From contig ONEW01000003.1 of the NCBI GenBank assembly GCA_900316935.1, forward strand, positions 1 to 64,000: a stretch of 64,000 nucleotides of DNA, written 5' to 3'. Source of the DNA: an uncultured Selenomonadales bacterium. GTDB lineage: Bacteria > Bacillota > Negativicutes > Acidaminococcales > Acidaminococcaceae. The notes under the pieces were generated by a model, which was not told the DNA's origin, searched no databases, and was given only the letters and a program-made list of their open reading frames with translations. A program made the position numbers and the translations under genes. This document shows positions 35,146 through 45,063 of this stretch, piece after piece; positions within the stretch are counted from its first letter, which is position 1, and each line of letters opens with the position of its first letter.

Positions 35146-37818
35146 TTATGCGGCGGCACCGGGCTTGCCGCGGGATGCCAGCAGATTCCGGATGATTTTG
35201 CGCACCCAGTCGGCCACGATGATGGTCAGGGCCGTCACGATGACGACGCCCCATTCCGCCCCGTTCAGCGGCGCCGTACGGAGCACGCGCCCGCCGAACC
35301 AGGTCAGGGCCACCTGGATGACCACGATGAGGGCCATCACGTACAGGAACGCCGGGTTCTTCGTGATATGGTCCAGCAGGTTCAGGCCGTCGCTGCGCAC
35401 GTTGAAGCCATTCGCCACGGCCATGAAGATGTAGGCGCAGAAAAAGCCCGTATAGGTATAGATATGGTCCGGCGCATTGCGGAACAGATGGTCCACGGCA
35501 GGGCTCGTGTAGAAGATGACGGCCATGGCCGTCATCCACAGGCCGGCCAGGGTCAGCGTCACGAGCATGGACCGCGAGACGAGGGGTGCCGTACGCTGTT
35601 TCGGGGCTTCGTCCATATATTTCTCCAGAGCCGGTTCCCCGCCAAAGGCGAGGGCCGCCAGGGTGTCCATGACGAGGTTGATCCACAGGATCTGGATGAT
35701 CGTCAGGGGCTTTTCAATGCCGATGAAGGGCGCCATGAAGTTGATCAGCACGGCTGAAAAGTTGATGGACAGCTGGAACGTGATGAATTTGCAGATGGAA
35801 TGATAGATGGTGCGGCCATAGAGGATGGCCTGCTTGATGCTCAGGAAATTGTCGTCGAGGATGACGATGTCGCCGGCCTCCTTGGCCACTTCCGTGCCGC
35901 TGCCCATGGCGAATCCGACGTCGGCGCGCTTGAGGGCCGGTGAATCGTTGACGCCGTCGCCGGTCATGCCGACGACGAGGTTCATCTGCTGGGCCAGGTT
36001 GACGAGGCGCAGCTTATCCATCGGCAGGGCGCGCGAAACAACCCGCAGGTGCCGCAGGCTCAGCTTGATTTCCTCGTCGCTCATGGCGGCCAGGTCCTGG
36101 CTCGTCCAGACCAGGTCGCGGGGATCCGTCAGCAGCCCTGCGTCTTTCGCGATGGCCACGGCCGTTTCCTTGCGGTCGCCCGTGATCATGACGATCTGCA
36201 CGCCGGCCCGTTTCACCTGTCTGATGGCCTGTACCGCCTCGGGCCGCACTTCGTCGCGGATGGCGAGGATGCCTGTCAGGGTCAGTCCGCCGTCCGGCAC
36301 CTTGTTTCCCCCGGCGGGCCCGCCGTATGTGCACAGAGCCAGCATGCGGATGGCTTTGGCAGCCAGTTCCAGCATGCGGTCGTCCAGGGCCTTCTTCATG
36401 GCCTCCGTCAGCGGCTGCCGCTGCCCGTCCTTGTCCCAGTAGGACCCGCAGGCCTGGAGCAGCTTTTCCGGCGCCCCCTTGATCAGGGTGTACACTTCGC
36501 CGCCGTGGACAGGCATGCCGGCGTGTCCGCGGACAACGGCAAAGGAATATTTGCTGGCACTGTTGAACGGTTCGAAACGCAGCCGGGTACTTCCGTAGGG
36601 AGACCGGTAGGTGCCGATGTAGCGGTTCAGGGCCCGTTCGGTAATGTTGCCGCCCACGATGCTGCCTTCCGTCACCACGGCCGACGTGTTCTGCACCACG
36701 TTTTCGTAAGTATATTCCTTCAGGGTTTCCGGCAGCTTGCCGAAGGACCCGTATTCGTCCAGGGCGCCCGTCAGGAAGCCCACGACTTCGAGTTGTCCTT
36801 TCGTGATGGTGCCTGTCTTGTCCGTAAAAAGCAGGTTCAGGCTGCCCGCCGTCTCAATGCCCGTCAGTTTGCGGACGAGCACATGGTCCCGCAGCATCTT
36901 CTTCATGTTGAGGGACGACACGATGGCGATCATCAAGGGCAGGCCTTCGGGGACGGCCATGACGATGATGATGATGGCCAGGATGAGGGCCTGGAGCATG
37001 TCGCCGATCACGACGGACGGATTGGCCGTATAGCGGGCGAAGCCGCCGGCCAGGAGCATTTTATGGAGCAGTACGGCCAGAAAGATCAGCACAGCGCCGG
37101 CGTAGCCGAAATAGCTGATCTTACGGGCCAGGTTCTTCAGTTTGACCTTCAGGGGGCTGTCGCGGTCGACCTCCTTCAGTTCCTGCGTCAGCTGCCCGTA
37201 GACGGAGGCGTCGCCCACCTTTTCCGCCCGCATCAGGCCCTGGCCTTCCACCACGACGGAGCCGCGGTACAGGCGGCAGGGATTCAGGAAATCCGTTTCC
37301 GTGCCCCAGGTGAAATCCGCCGGGGCCGGCTGTTTTTCCGCTTCTTCGCTTTCGCCGTTCAGGGCGGCCTGATCCAGTTTCACCGAACCGGACAGCAGCA
37401 CGCCGTCGACGGCCACCTTGTCGCCTGCTTCGAGCTGCACGGCGTCGCCCGTCACGATGTCGTCGATGGGCAGTTCCACCGGTTCGCCGTCACGCCAGAC
37501 CTTGCACGTGATGCGGCCCGCCTCTTCCTGCAGTTTGCGGAAGGCGTTCTCGTTGCTGTATTCGGCCCACGTCGAAACGAAGGTCGCCAGAAGGATGGCA
37601 ACAAAAATGCCGACCGTTTCCAGGACATCCGCCTGGCCCATGTAGACGAACACGACGTTCACCAACAGGGCCACGAGCAGGATGCGGATGATCGGATCGT
37701 TGAAATTGCCCAGCAGCTTGCGGAAGAACGTTTCCCGGGGAGGCGTGGAGAGGGCGTTATTACCGTGCGCCACCAGGGAAAGCCGGGCTTCTTCCGTAGT
37801 TAACCCGATGTTTGACAT
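35146..37818 (-). CDS. P-type cation ATPase, calcium-transporting (PMCA/SERCA-like) type
   Basis: 890 aa. It has an N-terminal cation-ATPase domain, an actuator domain with LNGESEEAEKQ near residue 155, VPEGLPLMIAI in M4 near 290, the phosphorylation site FTDKTGTITKG near 330, the hinge MTGDGVNDSPALKRADVGFAMG near 610, and M6 WINLVMDTLAALAFG near 710. The PEGLP and N-x-x-x-D residues match Ca2+-type pumps, though Mn2+ or other ions are possible. It starts 17 bp after the YbjN-like gene and is likely the last gene of the ABC exporter-YbjN-ATPase unit. Confidence 0.92.
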   Translation of the reverse strand: MSNIGLTTEEARLSLVAHGNNALSTPPRETFFRKLLGNFNDPIIRILLVALLVNVVFVYMGQADVLETVGIFVAILLATFVSTWAEYSNENAFRKLQEEAGRITCKVWRDGEPVELPIDDIVTGDAVQLEAGDKVAVDGVLLSGSVKLDQAALNGESEEAEKQPAPADFTWGTETDFLNPCRLYRGSVVVEGQGLMRAEKVGDASVYGQLTQELKEVDRDSPLKVKLKNLARKISYFGYAGAVLIFLAVLLHKMLLAGGFARYTANPSVVIGDMLQALILAIIIIVMAVPEGLPLMIAIVSSLNMKKMLRDHVLVRKLTGIETAGSLNLLFTDKTGTITKGQLEVVGFLTGALDEYGSFGKLPETLKEYTYENVVQNTSAVVTEGSIVGGNITERALNRYIGTYRSPYGSTRLRFEPFNSASKYSFAVVRGHAGMPVHGGEVYTLIKGAPEKLLQACGSYWDKDGQRQPLTEAMKKALDDRMLELAAKAIRMLALCTYGGPAGGNKVPDGGLTLTGILAIRDEVRPEAVQAIRQVKRAGVQIVMITGDRKETAVAIAKDAGLLTDPRDLVWTSQDLAAMSDEEIKLSLRHLRVVSRALPMDKLRLVNLAQQMNLVVGMTGDGVNDSPALKRADVGFAMGSGTEVAKEAGDIVILDDNFLSIKQAILYGRTIYHSICKFITFQLSINFSAVLINFMAPFIGIEKPLTIIQILWINLVMDTLAALAFGGEPALEKYMDEAPKQRTAPLVSRSMLVTLTLAGLWMTAMAVIFYTSPAVDHLFRNAPDHIYTYTGFFCAYIFMAVANGFNVRSDGLNLLDHITKNPAFLYVMALIVVIQVALTWFGGRVLRTAPLNGAEWGVVIVTALTIIVADWVRKIIRNLLASRGKPGAAA

Positions 37819-37835
37819 GTAAGGTTCCTTTCCGT

Positions 37836-38381
37836 TCAGTTTCCGGCAGGGGCGCCGGCCGGGCCTTCTTCCGCCTCGCGGCGGCCCGGTTCGTTCACAT
37901 CCAGTTCCGTGCCGACGACGGCCGGCAGGCGTTTCAGCTCGTCATCCAGGTACGGTACCCCGACCTGGAGCAGCATGACGAGGATCATCTGGGGGTCGAA
38001 ATGCACTTCGTCGGCGATGAGGCAGATATCCAGCTCGATACTGCCTTCCGCTGTCACGACGAATTTAAAGGCCAGACCGCGGTTGTTCAGGCGGTTCAGG
38101 TACTGCAGCACCTTGTCCTCGTTTTCCGTGTTCACGACCCGGTAGCCGCACAAGATCTTGATGTACGTGTAGATCGCGTCGTTCATGAGGACCTGGACCT
38201 TGCAGCTCTGGCCATTGGCCGTGACGCTGCTGTAATAGCCGACCGTGCGGAATTCGTCGTCGTACTCCTGTTTCACGAACCCCGTCACCTGATGGTCCGC
38301 CATGAATTTATCGAACATTTGCGCCTTGACGCGGGGTTTCCTGTTTTGTTCCACTTGTGCCTTCAATTCTTCCAATGCCAT
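37836..38381 (-). CDS. YbjN-like domain protein
   Basis: 181 aa, soluble and without a signal peptide. The region from about 35 to 150 (CKVQVLMNDAIYTYIKILCG, VLQYLNRLNNRGLAFKFVV, DEVHFDPQMILVMLLQVG) has the repeated beta-alpha pattern of YbjN/type-III chaperone-like domains. The last 25 residues are Glu/Ala/Pro-rich. The function is unknown. An AAAGGAGA site precedes it. It sits between the SbmA-type exporter (46 bp) and the P-type ATPase (17 bp), so it is probably co-expressed with them. Confidence 0.7.
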   Translation of the reverse strand: MALEELKAQVEQNRKPRVKAQMFDKFMADHQVTGFVKQEYDDEFRTVGYYSSVTANGQSCKVQVLMNDAIYTYIKILCGYRVVNTENEDKVLQYLNRLNNRGLAFKFVVTAEGSIELDICLIADEVHFDPQMILVMLLQVGVPYLDDELKRLPAVVGTELDVNEPGRREAEEGPAGAPAGN

Positions 38382-38426
38382 TGTAACCGTCTCCTTTTTT
38401 ATGCGGATTCCCTGCTCCCCCGCGGC

Positions 38427-40193
38427 TCAAACGGCCGGTACGGGGCGGCGCAGGGTCTGTGTCGCTTTATCTAAGTATAGCACGTCTGTATGATACTTTG
38501 CCAGGGTACTGCGGTGCCCTACCGAAACCAGTGTGGTCCGTGGCGCCTGCTGCTGCAGCATGCCGTACACGCGGGCCTCCGTTTCTTCGTCCAGGGCCGA
38601 CGACGCCTCGTCAAGGAAGAGCCACCGGGGCTGGTAGATCAGGGCCCGCGCGAAGGCCAGGCGCTGCTGTTCGCCGATGGACAGGACATGGCCCCAGTCC
38701 GCCTCGACATGCAGTTTTTCCGCCAGGTAGCCGATGCGGCAGGTCTCCATGTATTGCCGCACCTCGTCATCGGGCAGGTCCTTCGTGCCCGGATACAGGA
38801 TGGCCTCCTTCAACGTCCCCAAAGGCAGGTAAGGCCGCTGGGGGATGAACATGACGGCCGCGCCGTCCGGCATGGCCAGGTGTCCCTTCGTAAAAGGCCA
38901 GATGCCTGCCAGTACGCGCAGGAGCGTGCTCTTGCCGCTGCCCGAAACGCCCTTGATCAGCACGTTGCGGCCCGGCTCCAGCGTAAAGTCCGCCGGACGG
39001 ATGAGGGGCGTGCCGTTGGGCAGGTCGATTTCCAGCCCCCGGGCCTCCACATCGTCCCGGGCACTGACGGACCGCACGAGCCGGTCCTGCCGGTGCGTTT
39101 CCTTCACCTGCACCATGTGGAGCCCGAAGCCCGTAAGTCGTTCGACCACGGCCTGCCACTCGGCGATGGACGTGTACATGTCGACGAAGTAGGACAGGGA
39201 TTCCTGCACGCGTCCAAAGGCGCTGGCAATCTGCATGAGGCCGCCCAGGGTGATTTCGTGTGCCAGGAAACGCGGCATGGCCACGACGAGGGGGAAGATG
39301 ATGGCGATCTGCGAATACCCGCTGTTCAGCCAGATCAGCTGCTTCTGCTTCCGGATGATGCTCCAGAAATTGTCCAGCAGCAGGCGGAACCGTTTCTTGA
39401 AGATGGACCGCTCGCGGTCCTCGCCGTTGTAGAACGCCACGCTTTCGCAGTTTTCGCGCATGCGCATCATGGAGAAACGGAAATCGGCCTCAAAGCGCTG
39501 CTGCACGAAGTTCAGGCCGACCAGCCTGTTGCCGACCTTCCAGGTCAGCCACGTGCCGATTCCCGAATAGAGCAGGGCCGTCCAGACCATGTAGCCCGGA
39601 ACGTGCACGGGCAGGGAGCCGATGCGGAAATCAAGGGGCCCCGACAGCTGATAGAGCACGAAGACGAAGGAGATGAACGTCACCAGGGCCTTCAGGATGC
39701 CGATGCCGAACTGCAGGGTGTAGTCCACGAAGAGCCGCACATCCTCACTGATGCGCTGGTCCGGGTTATCCGTCGCCGTCCCGAACATCTGCAGGCGGTA
39801 GTAGGTCTTGTCCTCCATCCAGCGGTCGATATAGGCGTTCGTCAGCCAACGCCGCCAGCGGATGGCCAGGACCTGCCGCAGGTAGAAGGCGTACACGGCC
39901 AGTATGATGTAGAGGAACGCCAGCCAGCAAAAGCGCACCAGCTCGTGGAAAATCTTTTCCGTTTCGTAGTTCTGCAGCGCACTGTAGAACGTGTTGTACC
40001 ACTGATTGATCTGCACGAGCATGAAGACCACGCCCAGCGTAAGGGCGATGATGGCCCCCAGCAGCAAAAAGGCGCGTTTCTTTTCCTCGCTCTGCCAATA
40101 GCTCCTTGTCAGGAGCCATACGTTTTTAAAGAAGCGGAGGCTCGCCACGGGTTTCTGCCGCGTGCCGGCCGCCTCCCTGCCTTGATCCTTCAT
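38427..40193 (-). CDS. SbmA/BacA-YddA-type ABC exporter, fused membrane and ATPase domains
   Basis: 588 aa from the ATG at 40193. Six membrane helices (about 25-330) of the ABC_membrane_2/SbmA-BacA type are followed by the ATPase with Walker A GVSGSGKSTLL near 425, signature LSIGEQQRLAFARAL near 515 and Walker B RWLFLDEASSALDEE. The ABCD/YddA family includes peptide and vitamin B12-like transporters; the substrate is open. A GTG at 40262 would add 23 residues but lies almost at the predicted transcription start. The better start at 40193 has an AAAGGAGAGG site separated by a GC-rich hairpin. It heads a unit with the YbjN-like protein and the Ca-type ATPase. Confidence 0.85.
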   Translation of the reverse strand: MKDQGREAAGTRQKPVASLRFFKNVWLLTRSYWQSEEKKRAFLLLGAIIALTLGVVFMLVQINQWYNTFYSALQNYETEKIFHELVRFCWLAFLYIILAVYAFYLRQVLAIRWRRWLTNAYIDRWMEDKTYYRLQMFGTATDNPDQRISEDVRLFVDYTLQFGIGILKALVTFISFVFVLYQLSGPLDFRIGSLPVHVPGYMVWTALLYSGIGTWLTWKVGNRLVGLNFVQQRFEADFRFSMMRMRENCESVAFYNGEDRERSIFKKRFRLLLDNFWSIIRKQKQLIWLNSGYSQIAIIFPLVVAMPRFLAHEITLGGLMQIASAFGRVQESLSYFVDMYTSIAEWQAVVERLTGFGLHMVQVKETHRQDRLVRSVSARDDVEARGLEIDLPNGTPLIRPADFTLEPGRNVLIKGVSGSGKSTLLRVLAGIWPFTKGHLAMPDGAAVMFIPQRPYLPLGTLKEAILYPGTKDLPDDEVRQYMETCRIGYLAEKLHVEADWGHVLSIGEQQRLAFARALIYQPRWLFLDEASSALDEETEARVYGMLQQQAPRTTLVSVGHRSTLAKYHTDVLYLDKATQTLRRPVPAV

Positions 40194-40273
40194 AACTGTA
40201 TGCACGGCGGCCTTCCCCCGGCCTGCCGCCCTCTCCTTTCCTGGCAGTTGTTGTCTTGCCACTGCATGATTCC

Positions 40274-40302
40274 ATTGTAACGAAAAGGAAAAAGCCTGAC
40301 AA
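40274..40302 (-). promoter_or_regulatory. Promoter of the ABC exporter unit, overlapping the RND terminator
   Basis: TTGTCA (40297-40302) and TACAAT (40274-40279) with 17-bp spacing on the minus strand. The -35 lies inside the downstream arm of the terminator hairpin of the RND operon. Confidence 0.6.
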
Positions 40303-40329
40303 GATTAAGATACCATAATCTTGCCAGGC
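40294..40329 (-). terminator. Terminator of the adaptor-RND operon
   Basis: GCCTGACAAGATTA pairs with TAATCTTGCCAGGC with one mismatch. TTTTTCCTTTT follows on the minus strand, 54 bp after the RND stop. Confidence 0.85.
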
Positions 40330-40382
40330 AAATTCTGAACAAAATGTAATTTTACGGTTTCACGTCCGGGCCGCCTCAGGCG

Positions 40383-43300
40383 TCAGTCCGCCGGGGTGGC
40401 CGGTTCGTTTTCCTTATTTTTGCGGCGCCGGAAAGGATTCCGCGGTTTCGGCGTGTTGCTGAAGAACCGTTCAACCACGACGAACAGCACCGGAATCAGG
40501 AAGATGCCGACGAAGGTGTTGAAGGTCATGCCGCCGACGACGGCGTTACCCATGGATACACGGGACCCGGCGCCAGGGCCGGTGGCGATGGCCAGGGGCA
40601 CACAGCCCAGGATGAACGCGAAGGACGTCATCAGGATGGGGCGCAGACGGAGATGGGCCGCATTGACGGCTGCCGTTACCACGTCCTGCCCGTTTTCCAG
40701 GTTCATCTTCGCATATTCGACAATCAGGATGGCGTTCTTTGCCGCCAGGCCGATCAGCATGATCATGGCGACCTGCATGTAGATATCGTTGTTCTGGCCG
40801 CGGATGTACTGCGAAGCCAGGCAGCCGAGGACGGCAGGCGGTACGGAAAGCATAACGGCGATAGGGATCGTCCAGCTTTCATACAGGGCACAGAGGACCA
40901 GGAAGACGAAGACCATGGAAATGGCATACAGGGCATACGCCTGGTTGCCTGCTTCCAGTTCGTCGCGGCTCTGGTCGACCCACTGGTAGGTGTAGGTCGT
41001 CGGCAGCACTTCTTTGGCGATCTCCTCCAAGGCGTTCATGGCCTGGCCGGTGGAATATCCGTCCGCCGGGGAGCCGGCGATCTTAAAGGCGCTGGCGCCG
41101 TTGAAACGGGACACGGAAGGAACCGTCATATCCGGATTCGCCGTGACAAGGGTGTCCAGGGGCACCATGTCGCCGTTGTTGCTCTTGACGAAGAAGAAAC
41201 GCATGTTCTTGACGTCGTCGCGGTATTCAGGCTGGGCCTGGACGACGACCTTCCACGTACGGCCGAAGTTGTTGAAGTCGTTGACTTCCGAACCGCCCAG
41301 GAAGGCCTGGAGGGTGGTGAACACGCTCGAAACGGGCACATTCAGGGATTCCGCCTTTTCACGGTCCACGACGAACTTGTAACCCGGCGTATCCGTGTTG
41401 AACGTCGTGTAGGCGACGCCGATTTCCGGACGCTGGTTGGCCTTGGCCACGAACTGCTGGGCGTAGGTGTTCATGGTGTTGACATCGTCACCGCCGAGGT
41501 TCATGACATACAGGGACAGGGAGCCCGTGGAAGACAGGCCCGGCAGGGCCGGTTCCGGGAAGGCCATGATGTTCAGGCCGGGGTATTTGGGAGCCAGGGC
41601 ATAGACGGATTTGATGGCGTTGAACACCGTATTGGTGCGTTTGTCATACTCCTCCATCATGACCGGCAGGATGCCGGCGCTCGATTTCTGGGCCATGGTC
41701 AGGATGTCGAAGCCGTTGACCGGCATAACGTAACGGACACCGTCAATCTTGGCGACATCGCGGGAAAGCTCGATCATGGACTGGATACCGCGGTTGGACG
41801 ACGCGCCTTCCTGCATGTTGTAGGAAACCAGGAACATGCCCTGGTCTTCGTCCGGCACGTAGCCCGTCGGCGTAATCTTGAAGAAGACACCGGCCAGTAC
41901 GACGATGGCGACCAGGCCGAGCATCATCACCTTGGAATGCTCGATGCAGCGGCGCACCTGACGCGTATATTTCTCCAGCGTCTTGTTGTACCAGACGTTG
42001 AAATAGTAGATGACCTTGCCGACGAGGCCCTTTTTCGCTTCTTCACTCGTCACGGCGTGCTGCGGCTTCAACAGTTTCGCACACAGGGCCGGCGTAAGGG
42101 TCAGGGCGACCAGGGCCGACAGGGCCATGGACACGGAAATGGTCAGGGCGAACTGTTTGTACAGCTGCCCCGTGGACCCGCTCATGAACGAAATCGGTAC
42201 GAATACGGCAGCCAGCACACACGCGATGGCGACGACAGGGCCCGAAACCTCCTTCATGGCCCGGTACGTGGCTTCCCGCGGGGACAAGCCCGTATCCTGG
42301 ATATGATGCTCCACCGCTTCGACGACGACGATGGCGTCGTCGACGACCAGGCCGATGGCCAGGATCATGGCGAACATGGACAACGTGTTAATGGAGAACC
42401 CTAAGACCTGGAAGGCCGCAAATGTACCGACCAGCGATACGGGGATGGCCAGCATGGGGACCATGGTGGCGCGGAAGTTGCCCAGGAAGACGTACACGAC
42501 GATCAGTACCAGGATCAGGGCTTCCACGAAGGTGTGGGCCACTTTGATCAGGGACTCGCGTACGAACTGGGTCTTATCGCTGGCAATGACCAGCTTCATG
42601 TCCGGCGGGAAACGGGTTTCCGCGTCGGCCAGCACTTTCTTGATTTCTGCAACCGTATCGAGGGCATTGGCATCGGTGGTCAGGGCCACCGGGTAGGTGA
42701 CGGATTCGCCGCCCTTGCCTTCGTCCAGGAAGTAGGACAACGGCGTGTCCATACGGGCGCCTTCATACACTTTGGCAATGTCCTTCAGTTTCAGGATGCT
42801 GCCGTCGCTTGCACGGACGATGATGTTGCCGAATTCTTCCGGCGTCTTCAGACGGCCCTGGGCGCTGGCGGAGTATTTGAACTCCTGGTCGTTCTTCGTC
42901 GGACGGGAACCGATGGAGCCGACAGGCGCCTGGATGTTCTGGGTCTGGATGGCGTTCTGGACATCGGAAACGGTGATGCCTTCCTTGGCCATCAGGTCCG
43001 GTTTCAATTCCACGCGCATGGAGTATTCCGGCCCGTATTCATCAACGGACGAAACGCCTTTGACACGTTTGACGGGGTCGACGACGTTGGACGCGGCATA
43101 GGCCTTCAGGAACATGGAATCATAGGTGCCGCCCGGTGACGTCAGAACGAAGTACATGATCGTCTGGGACGACTTCTTCGTCGTCGTGACACCGTAACTC
43201 GTCACTTCCGACGGCAGGGAGGCCTTCGCCTGGTCGACACGGTTCTGGACTTCGACGGACGCGATGTCGCCGTTCTTTTCCAGATTGAAGTAGACGTCGA

Positions 43301-43568
43301 GGGTGTACCCGCCGGTGTTCGTCGACGTGGAACGCATGTCGCGCATGTTCTCGACGCCGTTGACTTTCTGTTCAACGGCCTGGGCGATGGATTCCTCAAC
43401 CGTCGTCGAGTTGGCGCCTACGTACGTCGTCGACACTTCAATCTGCGGTTTGGTGATATTCGGATACTGCGCGATTGGCAGGTTGAACCCCGAAATGATG
43501 CCTGTAAAGACGATGATCAGGGACAGGGCAATCGCGAAGATAGGCCGATCGATAAAAAACTTAGCCAC
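40383..43568 (-). CDS. RND multidrug efflux permease (HAE1, AcrB/MexB-like)
   Basis: 1061 aa with the full HAE1 layout: N-terminal FFIDRPIFAIALSLIIV, twelve membrane helices, two large periplasmic loops, and the proton-relay Asp pair in AIGLVVDDAIVVVE near residue 405. It is a proton-driven inner-membrane pump for drugs or lipophilic compounds, showing that the cell has an outer membrane. The start is a GTG with an AGGAGG site 8 bases away. It follows its membrane-fusion protein by 15 bp. No TolC-type gene follows; a terminator does. Confidence 0.95.
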   Translation of the reverse strand: MAKFFIDRPIFAIALSLIIVFTGIISGFNLPIAQYPNITKPQIEVSTTYVGANSTTVEESIAQAVEQKVNGVENMRDMRSTSTNTGGYTLDVYFNLEKNGDIASVEVQNRVDQAKASLPSEVTSYGVTTTKKSSQTIMYFVLTSPGGTYDSMFLKAYAASNVVDPVKRVKGVSSVDEYGPEYSMRVELKPDLMAKEGITVSDVQNAIQTQNIQAPVGSIGSRPTKNDQEFKYSASAQGRLKTPEEFGNIIVRASDGSILKLKDIAKVYEGARMDTPLSYFLDEGKGGESVTYPVALTTDANALDTVAEIKKVLADAETRFPPDMKLVIASDKTQFVRESLIKVAHTFVEALILVLIVVYVFLGNFRATMVPMLAIPVSLVGTFAAFQVLGFSINTLSMFAMILAIGLVVDDAIVVVEAVEHHIQDTGLSPREATYRAMKEVSGPVVAIACVLAAVFVPISFMSGSTGQLYKQFALTISVSMALSALVALTLTPALCAKLLKPQHAVTSEEAKKGLVGKVIYYFNVWYNKTLEKYTRQVRRCIEHSKVMMLGLVAIVVLAGVFFKITPTGYVPDEDQGMFLVSYNMQEGASSNRGIQSMIELSRDVAKIDGVRYVMPVNGFDILTMAQKSSAGILPVMMEEYDKRTNTVFNAIKSVYALAPKYPGLNIMAFPEPALPGLSSTGSLSLYVMNLGGDDVNTMNTYAQQFVAKANQRPEIGVAYTTFNTDTPGYKFVVDREKAESLNVPVSSVFTTLQAFLGGSEVNDFNNFGRTWKVVVQAQPEYRDDVKNMRFFFVKSNNGDMVPLDTLVTANPDMTVPSVSRFNGASAFKIAGSPADGYSTGQAMNALEEIAKEVLPTTYTYQWVDQSRDELEAGNQAYALYAISMVFVFLVLCALYESWTIPIAVMLSVPPAVLGCLASQYIRGQNNDIYMQVAMIMLIGLAAKNAILIVEYAKMNLENGQDVVTAAVNAAHLRLRPILMTSFAFILGCVPLAIATGPGAGSRVSMGNAVVGGMTFNTFVGIFLIPVLFVVVERFFSNTPKPRNPFRRRKNKENEPATPAD

Positions 43569-43583
43569 TTACACTGCCTCCTG

Positions 43584-44783
43584 TCATTTACTGGAAGAGC
43601 CGCTGCCGGAAGAAGCACTGTCGCCGGTCGTGTCGATGGCCGTATCCAAATCGGCCTCGGTCATGGGCGTCGCTTTGACTTCGGAGCCCTTGCTGACCTT
43701 CTGCACGCCTTCCACGACGAGGTTCTCATTGCCTTCCAGGCCCGATTCCACAATGTAGAACCGGCCTACGCGGGCCCCCAGTTTGACTTCCTTCATGTCC
43801 ACCTTGTTGTCGGAACCGATGACGAAGACGAACTTCTTATACAGCATCTCCTTCACGGCGCGCTGCGGAATCAGGATGGCGTTCTGCAGGGTGCCGGCAT
43901 TGGCCTGGACGCGGGCGAACATGCCCGGCATGAGCATATGGTTCGGGTTGTCGTACCGTGCCTTCAGGGTCAGGGTACCCGTGCCGCTCGTGATTTCCCG
44001 GTTGGCCTGGTCCACCACGCCGCGGGCAGAGTAAACGGTGCCATCGGACAGGATCAGCTTCAGGTCTTCCAGCGATTTGACGCCGTTTTCGGAATAGGCC
44101 TTGGCCAGCTGCAGGTATTCATTTTCTGAGATACTGAACTTGATGCGGACAGGGTCGAGGTTGCTCATGGTGGCGAGCACGGTCTGGCCGGCCGTCACAT
44201 AGTTGCCTACCGACAGGTCGCTCGTGTCGATGCGGCCCGAGAAGGGAGCCACGACTTCCGTATCGTGCATACTGATCCGGGCATTTTCCAACAGGGCCTG
44301 GTATGCGTCTACCGAAGCCTGCGCCTGGTCGCGCTGGGCGATGGCGTTGTCGTAAGTCTGCTTGGAAACGGCATGCTGGTTATACAGCTGGGTATAGCGG
44401 TCGGCATCGCGGTTGAGGCGGATCAGTTCCGACCTGGCATTCGCCAGGTCGGCCTGGGCCTTCAGCACGTTGGCCTGGTACGTGCGCTGGTCGATGGTGA
44501 ACAGCACCTGGCCGGCCTGTACGTAGTCGCCGCCGTTGAAACTCTTGCTCGTAATGCGGCCGGAGACGTTGGCCGTAATGCTGGCTTCCTGCTGGGCCTC
44601 CACGAAGCCCGTGAATTCGTGCGTGTCCGGCGTGTCCTGCCGTTTGACCTGCATGGACTTGACAGGTATCACGTTGCTCTTGGCCTGCTGGTTCTGTCCG
44701 CAACCGGCAAAGGCCATCATACCGGCAAGAGCCAGTGTCACAGCAATTCCTTTGCTCCACTTGCTGTTCCGAATGCTTAGCAT
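43584..44783 (-). CDS. RND membrane-fusion (periplasmic adaptor) lipoprotein, AcrA/MexA-like
   Basis: 399 aa. A signal peptide with lipobox AFAGC (Cys near 27) anchors it in the inner membrane. The barrel-sandwich half-motifs (ASITANVSGRITSKSF; TEVVAPFSGRIDTSDLSVGNYV) flank an alpha-hairpin (about 95-165, Ala/Gln/Asp-rich), and beta-barrel and membrane-proximal domains follow. The C terminus is Ser/Gly-rich. It links the HAE1 permease downstream to an outer-membrane channel. A GGGAGGA site fixes the start. It is likely processed by the signal peptidase II encoded at 2997-3467. Confidence 0.93.
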   Translation of the reverse strand: MLSIRNSKWSKGIAVTLALAGMMAFAGCGQNQQAKSNVIPVKSMQVKRQDTPDTHEFTGFVEAQQEASITANVSGRITSKSFNGGDYVQAGQVLFTIDQRTYQANVLKAQADLANARSELIRLNRDADRYTQLYNQHAVSKQTYDNAIAQRDQAQASVDAYQALLENARISMHDTEVVAPFSGRIDTSDLSVGNYVTAGQTVLATMSNLDPVRIKFSISENEYLQLAKAYSENGVKSLEDLKLILSDGTVYSARGVVDQANREITSGTGTLTLKARYDNPNHMLMPGMFARVQANAGTLQNAILIPQRAVKEMLYKKFVFVIGSDNKVDMKEVKLGARVGRFYIVESGLEGNENLVVEGVQKVSKGSEVKATPMTEADLDTAIDTTGDSASSGSGSSSK

Positions 44784-44905
44784 ATAACAATCCTCCCTGA
44801 ATTGAAAACCGCGGCGGCAGGCCCTCATTCCCGCCGTCCGGCATCGAAAGCTATATCATGCGGGACCGCCGGAAGGCGATAATTCCCTACATTGACATAT
44901 TGGTA

Positions 44906-44934
44906 ATTATACTGGATAAGGCAGCAAAACGCAA
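44906..44934 (-). promoter_or_regulatory. Promoter of the adaptor-RND operon
   Basis: TTGCGT (44929-44934) and TATAAT (44906-44911) are 17 bp apart on the minus strand. The leader is about 115 nt. Confidence 0.65.
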
Positions 44935-45003
44935 CCAAGATTATCCGGATTTTTACTTAAAATTCTCCGTCTTTCTTGTATTTTCTTTGATTTTTAAAAA
45001 AGT

Positions 45004-45019
45004 CTGACTGGGCAGTCAG
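45004..45019. promoter_or_regulatory. Dyad CTGACTG-GG-CAGTCAG upstream of the efflux operon
   Basis: A perfect 7-bp inverted repeat lies 70 bp upstream of the efflux promoter. On the minus strand a CTTTTTT run follows, so it could be a second terminator for the gene at 45122; it also has the form of a TetR-type operator. Confidence 0.4.
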
Positions 45020-45063
45020 TTTGACGGATATTTTACAGTTTTGCCACATTTCCTGACACTTGG

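Noticed and set aside
36049-37803. 584-codon plus-strand frame over the P-type ATPase
   Set aside because: Antisense shadow; no signatures and no start signals.
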